From NCBI GenBank assembly GCA_963969495.1, contig OZ018335.1, positions 84,302,354-84,366,353 of the forward strand: a stretch of DNA of 64,000 nt, in the 5' to 3' direction. Shown here one piece after another: positions 54,940-64,000 of this stretch. A program made the translations under genes and the position numbers. This DNA is from Ceratothoa steindachneri. Its lineage: Eukaryota > Arthropoda > Malacostraca > Isopoda > Cymothoidae. The notes under the pieces are model-generated. The model worked only from the letters and a program-made list of their open reading frames with translations. It was not told the origin of the DNA and ran no database searches. Within the stretch, counting starts at the first letter, position 1, and the number at the start of each line of letters is the position of its first letter.

Positions 54940-57001
54940 TCAGCTAATAAGTCTCCGATCCCGGAAGGACCCCTTCACCATCTCTTCGGCTGTCTTAGAC
55001 GTCCTTGACAACTTTGGGCTTCAGCTGCTCCTTTTTCTTTCTCGGCGCCTCCGTTTTAGGAGCGGGACTGTCCTCAGGAGGAACTGCGTCTGTTTCTTGC
55101 TCCTGGTCCGCTGACCGAGGAATCGATTTACAAGGACGATGCCGCGCTCGGCCACGTCGTTGGTCACACGGAGGGTGGCAACCCGCTTTTGGGCCAGTTG
55201 GTACAGGGGGATGGATGTCCAAGAGGCCTCATTTTCGTCGACGAAGGTCTGTTCTTCCAGACGGCCGTTGATGAGGTTAAACGATCCGACCGTTGGTTAG
55301 ATGGAAAGTGGCTCCTGCGGGTTAAGATTCTTTGCCTGAAGTCGACCTGAGCTCTTCTTTAATACAGGTCGTGTCTTCATGGCCTAGACGATAGCGATCT
55401 TCTCTCTCTCGTCCACTCTCTCGATTAGGTCATCCGACGGGTACCATAGGTGTCGGCGCATGGCCTCGTCGGATACAGTGACCACGCTCCGACTCCCCTA
55501 GTCCGCAATGTCTTAGATGAATCTTTGTCGTTCTTCGGTGCGTGGGGGGCAATGGACGCTTCGTTCCAGTACTTAATGTACACCAGTGCCACAAACAATG
55601 ACATTTGCGTCATTCCCTTCTATTCCCGACGGGTCATTTAGAGCTGATGGGTGAAGAGCGTGATCTTGATGGCGAATATCCCTTTCGCCATTCAGCTGGC
55701 CATGTGGTAAACGCCAGGAACTCTGAAAGACTTTGGCATGTCATCGCCCAGGTAATCTTCACGGGGATGAGATCCAGCCTCCAAGACGCTGTGGTGTCGA
55801 ACCCCATGCCAATGATGTGGGCTTCCAGGCCATTCTCCCGGACAAGCTTCAAGGCTGTGTTGGCCACGGCTCTTCCGGTTTAACGTCAAAAGAAATAGGG
55901 ACGCCCATGAGTTCCTCTGTGTCCTCCCTAGTGAGCAAGAATGCGATTCTCTCCTCCAGGGATATGGCTTCCGTGAAATTAGGGAGGAGCTTCCAGTCCC
56001 ATTAAAGGACCAAGGGTACTTTCATGCCTCAGGCCAGTGAAGCCGCGATCTCTACTCTGTTCTTCACTACAGCGCGTTGAACAGAGTAAGGAGACAGGGT
56101 CAGCTAGTCGATGTTGTGGCCAAGAACGATGGCATTCGCTGCGAATGACGAGGTGGCAGCCCGAACCTAGAGGTTGTTCCGAGCCCAGGACAGGGTTATC
56201 GCCCTGTTTAACTTGTTTTCTGGACGGTGACGACAAGGTGATTTTGCAGGTGTTGGACCCAGAAAGGTATTATCATATTCTGTCGACGATGACGACCCCG
56301 AAGATTTCTCGAGAGCGACATCCTTCATCAGCTAGGCCAATTCCTGCTTCTTCAAAGAAGTTTGGTCGACCCAAGCAATAAAAGAGCTCGTCCTGTCTTC
56401 ACGTGGGACCTCACGAACTCCTTCTCTTCCTCTGGTACTCTGGAGGTCAGGGCATCCGCGTGGTCTACGTCGAAGATGTCTTTCATGGAGTCCTGGAAAA
56501 TCCATCGCTTTGCCACTTCCGTCTCTGTCATGCGATTCTTCAGCTTCTTAATTGTTTTGAAGTCGCTGAAAAGCTTCATGAGTTTCTTCTTGACGTAAGA
56601 AGGGTCAAAGGTGGGAATTTCTGCCTTCTTCTAGACGTCGAGGATCTTGGTGGTGGTGGAGCCAGCGGGTGCCGTGACGAATTCCTTCTTATTGACATAG
56701 TGGAACAATAACACGGCCAACACCTCCTTCCTAGATGGCAGCCTGTTCCCGGAAAAGCTCTCAGAAGAGGCAACATCAAAAAGCGTATCTTGTGATTGCC
56801 GATTACGTGCCATTGCCTTTCAGCTATCTGAGGAAGAGAAGAAAAAACATCATTTCTTGAAGTGGTCAATTTTACTCAAAATACAGGAAGTAGACAATTC
56901 GTGCTACCAGTAAATATAGCCGAAATTAAATAAAATTTTACAGTATTTACTTTTACAAGAGAGTCATCTAGGGCGTCATGTGCTGGAGTGTCTATCACCA
57001 T
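54940..57001 (-). pseudogene. Pseudogene of a multicopy arthropod family ('VAERG' family), possibly transposase-related
   Basis: Reading the minus strand: ATG at 57001, a 17-codon first exon ending at a GTAAAT donor (56950), a 123-base intron with a pyrimidine-rich 'ttcttctcttcctcag' acceptor, then coding from 56827. Main pieces: 'LPSRKEVLAVLLFHYVNKKE', 'KKAEIPTFDPSYVKKKL', 'KDIFDVDHADALT' and 'EEKEFVRSHVKTGRA' (56813-56355). Then 'LFVALVYIKYWNEASIAPHA' (about 55560) and 'RHLWYPSDDLIERVDEREKI' (about 55430), and near the end 'TNDVAERGIVLVNRF' and 'FLLRTVPLLKRR' (about 55170-55070). I recall uncharacterised repetitive proteins of ticks, insects and crustaceans with the same order (DIAHADAL, then HLWYLSEEL, then NDTAERGVKL). 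I cannot name the superfamily. At least one stop falls where tryptophan is expected (after 'KILDV'), and frames change repeatedly. Confidence 0.6.
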
Positions 57002-57021
57002 CTTGAATTTTCAAAGACACC

Positions 57022-57024
<3 letters not shown>

Positions 57025-57105
<81 letters not shown>
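57025..57105. repeat. (TA)n microsatellite
   Basis: About 81 bases of TA, lying 24 bases beyond the first exon of the 'VAERG' pseudogene and at the 3' end of LINE fragment C, so it may derive from that LINE's tail. Confidence 0.97.
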
Positions 57106-57108
<3 letters not shown>

Positions 57109-57280
57109 TATTTATATACGAAAGGCATTAGGGTTTTGGCCCCTACTGCTAGTGAAGAATTTTTAATTTGGTTGTTAGGTCCTGATTTGGCGTTTGTTTT
57201 GTTGTTGTTATTTTTTTATTTGCGGAGGATTAGAGTTTTACTAATTCAAGGGAATTAAAAAAGGAAAGAGTAAATGGGTT

Positions 57281-59530
57281 TTAAAATGTTGGATTTATGT
57301 TTATTTGTTTCGTGAATGTTAGGTTTATGTCGTTGTTGATGAGCAGTCTGCTACTTGTAAATGATTTTCTGTCTTTTGCGTCATTAAGGTTCATGTCTCC
57401 GAGCACAAACTTAGGAGGAAGGTGACAGTGTACGGCGTTCCAGACTTGTATTGCTCTTTTGTGAAGCTCTTCGTTTATGTGGGTCAACCCCAGTTCACCA
57501 TGGATGTCACTCTGCCTTCTCCTCTCTCTCTGCCGGGTTCTCGTTATAATAATTAAGACATCCTTATTCTTAACCATTGGCAATTTGAATCAGATGCACA
57601 CTTTATAGATTTTTTAGTTTGTTGGGGGATCTTATGTCCATGAATCGATAGAATTTATCCAAATCCCTTCGTGCATTTGCCGAGAACTATTTTACATGAA
57701 TCGTATACCCACCAGTTGTAATCCAGATTCCGATAAACGTGCCATTTGTTGCGGTATGGGATGCTCCTCCCCCCCCACCACACACGGAGTTCTGTGATAG
57801 TCCGTCGGACGTCTCGTAGCACCAGAGTTGCGTGGCGTCTTTCTGCCTTTACTTTTTCTAACTTATCAGCGATCACGGCTAGCGCCGTGGGCATTTCTCG
57901 CTTCCTTCGGAAGCCATGTTGTAGGTCGTTATGCAAATTATTTTCTTCCAGGAACGTATTCACCCTGTTGGCCAATATCTTTTTGAAGACTTTCCCTGCA
58001 GATTCTAAGAGAGATATAGGCCTGAAGTTAGCTGGACTGTCCGGTGGCTTGTCGGTTTTTAAAATGAATATTATTTTTGCTACCTTCCAGTGGTCAGGAA
58101 AGTAACTCACTTTCAGGCAAGCATTTATGATATTCAAAAGCCCAATTAGGATGTTAGGTGGGGCTCTTAAGCAATTGTTCCGTGTCAGTCCTGTTCGCCC
58201 AGTTGCTCGTTGACGAGAGTTCCTGGACAGTAATTTTACAGCCGTATCCTTCCAAATTCCTTTCTTGCATCACGTAATGATGAGGAGAGGTTCTGTAGAT
58301 CTGAACGTTTAATTCGTAAATGATCTTGTCTTCGAAGTATAAATCAAAGTTGTCATCCTCCTCTGGGGATAACTTAAAAATAGATGCGCAGAAGAGTCTG
58401 AATTTTTCCTCGATTTTATCAGTCTCAGTAACTTCCATGTTGTTTCGTGTGATTTTTATTGACGTCTGTGTCTGTCATCCTTTTAGTCGTTTTACAGTGA
58501 GCTAGAATGTACGCGAGTCGTTTTCTAAGTTAAGTCTGCTTATTAAATTGTCCCAAACTACATTCTACTGTTCCCTAATGAGTCTCTTTAGTTCGTCTGT
58601 GTGTAGTGATGTTGGGGCCAGTGAGGTACAATTCATTGATCCGTTCCCTGTATTTCCTTGCGAGAGATCTCATTCTAGGGATCCAAGAAGGAACCGGGAG
58701 GGTTTATACTTTAATCGGGAAATGGCTTCCTTATCGGCATTTATTAGTTAATTGGTAAGTTTATCCAACTCCTCGTCGATTTCTTCTGAATTTGCATCAA
58801 TTAAGGGGTCGGGAATGTAGCTTTCGAGGTGTTGTTTATACGTATCCTAGTTGGCGCATTCGTAGCTCTTGCGTTCTGTGATGGAGATTTGAATAGGGTG
58901 GTGAAGATTTTAATTAGGATAGCCTGGTGGTCGCTGGGGACATTAGGGCCCGGTCCAATACAGTAATTATAGGGGAACGAAGTGCTGGTTAGCACTATGT
59001 CTGGTTTTTTGTTTGATCTATGTGTGATGTATGTGAGTAAGTTTGGTCCAATTCTTGTCATAATTTATTTGTCAATAAGTGTCTCGAGAGTCTTGCCTGA
59101 TGGGTTGGTCGACGTATAGTTTGAGGCAGCACTCCTCGCATTGTTATCGCCGGCAAAAAGAACGGTTTTGCTGTGACCACAAAGCTGAAGGAAGTTATGT
59201 TAGAGATAAATGCCCTCTCCTTGGCGCTGGTACATTGTTCCCAGGACCAGGCCCCCCACTGACGTACTTATCTCCAAAACAAAGTAAGATTCATCGAACC
59301 CACTTATTTTTCTCTAGTCAATACCCATTTTCACACATCAATTACAAAACCATCAAATCGTTTTCCGCTCTGATTTCTGGATATGACTTCGTGTGAAAAA
59401 ACTTTATTCAGTTTCTGTCTGTATTTACCCCATGTTCTGAGATAAATACAAAGTCTGTGTCACTTTGTCGTATTATGTTACGGTAAAATATAGTATTTTT
59501 AGTTGGTCCATTGTCTTATTCACATAAGGT
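57281..59530 (-). pseudogene. Jockey-type LINE fragment C, ORF2
   Basis: Minus strand. Endonuclease pieces: 'FVFISEHGV' (about 59450), 'LAGDNNARSAAS' (about 59140, the GDxN motif) and 'KKPDIVLTSTSFPYN' with an intact 'SDHQAILIKI' (59010-58900). RT: 'YFPDHWKVAKIIFILKTDKP', 'SPANFRPISLLESAGKVFKK', 'LQHGFRRKREMPTALAVI' and 'ATLVLRDVRR' (58137-57790). From there the frame runs into unrelated sequence, and the region holding the YADD box is deleted. The C-terminus remains at 57583-57281 ('DIHGELGLTHINEELHKRAI'). The copy lost its RT core by internal deletion as well as by point decay. Confidence 0.82.
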
Positions 59531-59599
59531 TCCTATGTATGTGTTGTTGTTATGGCTTATTCTCTAACGAGCTTGGGCCCTTGTAGAGTTTTTGGTGGC

Positions 59600-61101
59600 T
59601 TAGTCGTTTTTGCATTGTTTTTTCCTGCATTCGCCCTCTGTGAAAGTAGTGAAGATTTCAAGAGCTATTTTAATTAAGCTTGGAGTAAACCCTCCTCGAC
59701 TTCTTTTTGCGTGCAGTCGTCCGAAGAGAATTCGCATTGTTACTTTCCAGATATCACTATTTCAGTTACAACAAGGGAAGTCATCTCGTTTGGGAAAGGG
59801 GACCTTTCGGCGGCATAGACCTTCTTGAGTGGTATAAGTTCATAGATTCCCTCTTACAAAAAAAGGACGACCTTGGACGTCTTTGAGGCTGCGAGATTTT
59901 CGGGGAGCAGGGCGAATGCGCTCCTCCCTCGGGTCTCGCAATCTCAATCACCGAAACTTCCATGTCCGTTTGTGCTTGCTTGTGAGTGTTTGTTTGTTTT
60001 GCGTGTTGTTTTGTTTTTCAGTGCGAGGATTTGCACCTCGCGCTGCCTAGGCCTGAATCCTGGAGTCTCTGGAAGAAGCTGGAGGGCTGTCAGGGGTGGG
60101 AATTTTCTGGCAATTAGTCTTACACTAGGGATTGTGAATAATTTTGAGAACCTCCTCGGAATGTGGGTTCTGTGTAAACCACATTTCTTGCATGCTATTT
60201 AGCTCTTTCGCTAAGGTTCACGTAGGGGAGAGATTCGCAATCTGAGCATAATAGATGCAACACATAATTTTGGCCAAGTTTTCATTCTGGACGTGAAGTT
60301 ATGTCTTTCTATTCCCGAGACTCCGCAATCGCAGCTTTTGAAAACTTGGCATTGGCGCTATTTACATTAGCTTCTCCAGCCTGTCTTTGCTCGTTTGTTT
60401 TTTCTTAATCATCTCTTTCTTGACTGGGCAAGCCATGAATATGGTCTTATGCGCTCCTCACAGTTCAAACACTTCAAGGAGGTGGTATTCCAATATCTTC
60501 ATGTATGTGTATCTGAAGAAAAGATGGAGCATAAAAGAGCGTTACCCCTGGGGAAGATGGCCGTAGTGTGCTCATCGTACTTATAGCACTTGAAGCACAA
60601 CTGGAGGACAATAAACTCCTTACGTTCGATTGGCTCAGGGCACTCTCTGACTTTAAAAATAAGCATAGCTTTCTCCGCAGCCTTGTTTGCTATTGCTGTC
60701 TCGCAAAAGATAACCTTAAAATTATAAGTATAATCTTTAAATTGAATTATCTCAGCAACCTTAGCCCAATGGTGGTTTTTCTCCACCTCCGCGTGAATTT
60801 CTTCCATGGAGTGGATCCCAACCCAAGGATCGAGGCGGCTAAGAATAACGCTGCAATGACCTATTATTTGGGGTGATGTGTTTGGTTTTAAATTAATAGT
60901 TTTTAAGCACTTTGATGCTTTAGTGAAGGTAAGTGCTTCGCAATTCACCTCTTTAGAACAGATGGCTGAATAGCCATTATGTATATCTATGAGCCTTACA
61001 AGTGCGATATTTAGATCCAGATAAATTGTTGCAAAGACCCTCTCACAATCAGACTTGAGGCCATCGGAGAGGGTCTTCAGTGTAATCCGCCGGGTCTCCA
61101 T
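59600..61101 (-). pseudogene. Jockey-type LINE fragment C, ORF1
   Basis: The ATG at 61101 starts a 200-codon open frame: N-terminal domain 'IYLDLNIALVRLIDIHNGYS', then 'VAEIIQFKDYTYNFKVIFCE', 'AIANKAAEKAMLIFKVRECP' and the first knuckle start 'LQLCFKCYKYDEHTT', ending at 60499. Beyond, in shifted frames, the conserved domain 'KIMCCIYYAQIANLS' and 'LAKELNSMQEMWFTQNP' lies at about 60290-60130. The C-terminal tail is poorly preserved. It matches the jockey-type ORF1 layout of N-terminal domain, RNA-binding region, CCHC knuckles and distal conserved domain. Fragment A begins head to head about 0.9 kb away. Confidence 0.82.
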
Positions 61102-62031
61102 TATTTAATCTTCATCTTTTCTTATTTTAACATATGGAGAAAACAATTTGAAAGACAAGCTCCACAGAGTTCTTACAATAATTTTCAGAATATTTTTAAA
61201 CATAAATCTATAAGGTAGTTTTTGAGTTAGTTGATTGATCCATTTTTTTAGCGTAATGTTCAAATATATTCAATATATTTTCCTGTAAATCTGGAAGAAA
61301 ATTCACACTCGTTAAAAGATTTCAAGATAGAACAACATCTCAACCTCACTCCCATCCTCATTCTCATTTTCGATTCTAATTTCATATATTGTCTTCTACA
61401 CCTTTACTCTACCACACCCAAAATCCTCCCATTCGAGAGGTACTAAAAAGATAGAATTAATAATTTTCATTGGGCGCATCATAATCATCATGGCTGCCTA
61501 ATTTCCCACCACCCACCCCCAACCTGGGCGCTATGACTTGACTATTGGACGCTGTCATTTCAACCTCGTCTCAACTATGAAGTGCACTTGCAATTGCATC
61601 AGTGGGGGTACGGTAGGAGGAAGGTCTGAGGAATAGCCCGCTGCCAGATACCCGTATCAGAGGAGCCCCCGGATAATGGACCGAGTTGCAACCTTCGCAA
61701 GAAAGCTTAATCACTCCGCCTGTGAGGGGCCACCAGAAGCGCTGAGGGACATACAACCGACTCAGCGTATGTCGGATGTAACCGCGGTTTTAAACTCCAT
61801 CGAGGAGGAGGCCCCTCCAGTTAGCACTGGTTGATTCCACACTAACCAACAAAAGTCTCTCACATTTCACCCCTAGAATGGAGCCCACTCGGGTCCAAAA
61901 GGAAAGGGGAGTGTACCAAACATCATATCAACATGGATAACAATATGAAGTATAGAAGATTCACACAGAGAACCTAAACTGGAGCACAAAGACTTGAAAG
62001 AGGAGTACTAATTTGGACTCTGCACACTGAA
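61102..62031. other. Head-to-head LINE 5' regions (fragments C and A)
   Basis: 61102-61300 is the 5' region of fragment C (minus) and includes a repeat shared with 47803-47892. 61480-62031 is distinctly less AT-rich and probably the 5' untranslated region of fragment A (plus). LINE 5' regions usually hold internal promoters, so this interval could be divergently transcribed if either remained active. No open frame with known motifs. Confidence 0.5.
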
Positions 62032-63500
62032 GTGAAGATTGCCCTTACTAAACTAATAGAGGTCCCCAACGGCTACGTTGCCCTATGTCATAAACAAAAT
62101 GACAAAGAACGCCTGGTGGCGCCTGAAGGACTAAAGCCTCTAAGGAAGATGGGACTTGCCCCCAAACTGCCACTACAATTCCTGGCAAACCACTCCGTCG
62201 TCTGTCGAAGGCTAGACCTCTACGTGTGATCCCGCACTAAAGAGGAAATGAAAAAAGAGATTGAAAGGGAAAATCAACATCTGAAGATCGCAAAGATCAT
62301 CAAATTTGGACACCACACGAACGTGTTCAAAGTCATTTGCGCCTCGGCGGAGATAGCAAATAAGGCAACCAACAACGGGACTCTCCTTGCCTTCGGAATC
62401 AGGATACCCCCTGAAAATATGGAAATTGAAAAATTCGTAAATGTACAAACCTGCTTCCAATGTTAAGCCATTGAGGAGCACGTGACAAAGAATGGCCCAA
62501 ATAAGAAAAAAAAAGTATGCTCAGAATGCGGAGGTAACAATTACACATTCAGGGAATGCACAGATACTACAAAGATATGCGTTAACTGCCAAGGTCCACA
62601 TATGGCAATAGCAGTGAATTGTCCAAAGAGAAGAGAAATAATAAACAAGAAAGAACAAGAACAGAAGAAAGAAAAAGATTAAACAATAATCAGACATAGT
62701 CCTGCTAAGCAAACGCTACGGTAAAAAAAAGTAAGGAAACACAACACCCCCAAATCAATATCATTGTTGATGAAGGAACAGGGCTGGACATTCTAGGATG
62801 TATTATGTACGCGCACTTACAAAACATTGCCCAACCAGGGACATTTTCAGACACGCTTTATCTTCTATGAGAGAAAAACGAAGTAAGGAAGATGTGGTTC
62901 CCCCTGAACCCCTCTTCGGCTCTCGTATACAGGGTAACGGCGGGAAAAGCTCTCCAAATAAAAGATATGCTGCACATAGGAGCAAAGATGGAGGAAAACG
63001 AAGAAACAAACTAAGCCGACGAACATAATGAAGAGGAAAAAGAAACGGAAACTTCAGATAATGAATAAAAAGAGGAAAAGAAGAGCCAAAAGAAAACAAA
63101 AAACACCCAGTTAAAAAGAACCAAACCAAATGTGACACATAAACTGACACGTAGAAGAGGCCTATCCTCAACCCAAAGGTACTAAATTGAACGATATAAA
63201 TAAGGGTATCCAAAAAGGTGCCTATAAATGGAACTACGTTACAGCCCATGATGAAAGGACTATCCAAAAAATACAAAAGGAAAACAAAATAAGGATCTTC
63301 CCCAACGACGTTAAAATTATCAAGAAGGATACCTTTGAGAAAATATCAAACGGCTAGTGGCAAAATCCCAAATCAAAAAATTATAAGGAACAAGATGTAT
63401 AAGACATAAAGGATAACGAGACAACTAAACTGAAAATACTTTATTTAAACACTGATGGAAGGAAATCGAAAGAAGAAAACAATCAGGAAACCTAAGGAGC
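62032..63500 (+). pseudogene. Jockey-type LINE fragment A (ORF1 and start of ORF2)
   Basis: Plus strand. ORF1: 'VKIALTKLIEVPNGYVALC' and 'ERLVAPEGLKPLRKMGL' (62032-62165), stop after 'RRLDLYV', then 'IAKIIKFGHHTNVFKVIC', 'EIANKATNNGTLLAFGIRIP', 'KFVNVQTCFQC' and a stop. Well-preserved CCHC knuckles follow: 'CSECGGNNYTFREC' and 'CVNCQGPHMAIAVNCP' (62519-62632), then a Lys/Glu-rich linker. The conserved domain 'LDILGCIMYARLQNIAQPGT' starts at 62783, and the C-terminal domain 'GAYKWNYV', 'IRIFPNDVKIIKKDTF' lies at about 63212-63345. ORF2 opens near 63430 with 'LKILYLNTDGRKSKE' and dies within about 100 bases. Few stops in ORF1 make this the clearest view of the ORF1 domain order. Confidence 0.85.
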
Positions 63501-63509
63501 TCTAGAAAT

Positions 63510-64000
63510 AGAGAACAAAAATTATGACTAAAATCTTCCCCAGCAGTAGGCTCCGCATGCGATAAGAGGAAGACCCAATAATAACAACCGAATAAGCCGA
63601 ACGAGCAAAACCCATCAAAAAGGCAAGAACGCATTATAACAAGGAACAGGAACATAACTGCATAAATTAAAGTAATTTAGAACAACCTAACATAAATATT
63701 TGGAAAGACAGCAAATATGAAGAGTAATAATAACGAATTTGTAAACGAATTAAAAGTACGTTACTGAAAGGTACCTCAAGCAACAATATTAAGATTTTGA
63801 CATAGATAATAAAGAAGAAAAAGAATAAAAACTTAAAAGCAACCAATAAATAACACAATCCTAAAAGCAATTAGAAGAGCATAAAAAAAGAGGAAAGAGA
63901 TCAGCCAGGATCTTGGCTAATTTAATTTTCTATACTCTCACACACACAAACACTCTCCTTCCCCTTATAAATATATAAATATATAAATAAATATATATAT
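63510..64000. other. AT-rich end of window
   Basis: Decayed sequence after the start of fragment A's ORF2, with no motif recognised. Ends in 'cacacacacaaacac' (63939) and a TA/TAAA-rich tract (about 63965-64000) that continues past the window edge. Confidence 0.5.

Noticed and set aside
54940..57001. Directed G-to-A mutation (stops at expected tryptophans) suggesting a repeat-silencing mutator
   Set aside because: At least one stop is TGG-type, but others come from unrelated codons (for example lysine or glutamate positions), so ordinary decay explains it.

Overview
This is eukaryotic, AT-rich genomic DNA in which I can find no intact host gene. Almost everything recognisable is a transposable element, an element relic or a simple repeat. 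The mix points to an arthropod: jockey-type and CR1-type LINEs, Penelope-like elements with GIY-YIG endonucleases, mariners, a piggyBac relic, tRNA-derived SINEs, and a pseudogene of a multicopy family with a 'VAERG' motif that I associate with arthropods. A crustacean is plausible because of the many long (TA)n tracts. Lineage cannot be settled from the sequence alone.

Layout. 0-13.6 kb is AT-rich and nearly featureless. The exceptions are a decayed Ty3/gypsy relic (about 3.06-4.83 kb, minus), a 0.2 kb direct repeat pair (2.85 and 5.72 kb), a 125-bp tandem array (9.3-9.66 kb) and one spliced-looking but stop-containing exon (10.5 kb). 13.6-24.8 kb holds short tandem duplications, a decayed mariner-superfamily transposase (16.6 kb), a long near-perfect palindrome (19.75-20.14 kb) and a 60-bp minisatellite bracketed by an inverted repeat (21.4-22.66 kb). 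It ends with a piggyBac-like pseudogene interrupted by a mariner (23.39-24.32 kb). 25.2-26.4 kb is an ORF1 relic of a jockey-type LINE.

28.76-32.95 kb (minus) is the best-preserved element: a CR1-type LINE with two intact ORFs. ORF1 is a zinc-finger/coiled-coil/SGNH-esterase protein; ORF2 is an apurinic-like endonuclease plus reverse transcriptase with every catalytic motif present. ORF2 has no AUG near its start. It lies in the -1 frame relative to ORF1, and a textbook slippery heptamer G GGA AAC sits in phase inside the ORF1/ORF2 overlap.

35.4-38.1 kb is an RTE-like LINE relic followed by a second mariner with the same internal deletion as the first. 38.1-39.1 kb is a cluster of inverted tRNA-derived SINEs and hairpins ending in (TA)n tracts. 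39.7-41.4 kb is a degenerate Penelope-like element. 41.4-63.5 kb is a graveyard of one jockey-type LINE family: five fragments here plus the one at 25 kb. One is split by a third mariner, and they are interleaved with a second Penelope-like fragment and the 'VAERG' pseudogene. The last two LINE copies lie head to head around 61.1-62.0 kb.

How the parts relate: non-autonomous elements (deleted mariners, SINEs) depend on proteins from autonomous relatives. The intact CR1-type LINE is the only element here that could plausibly still encode its own machinery.
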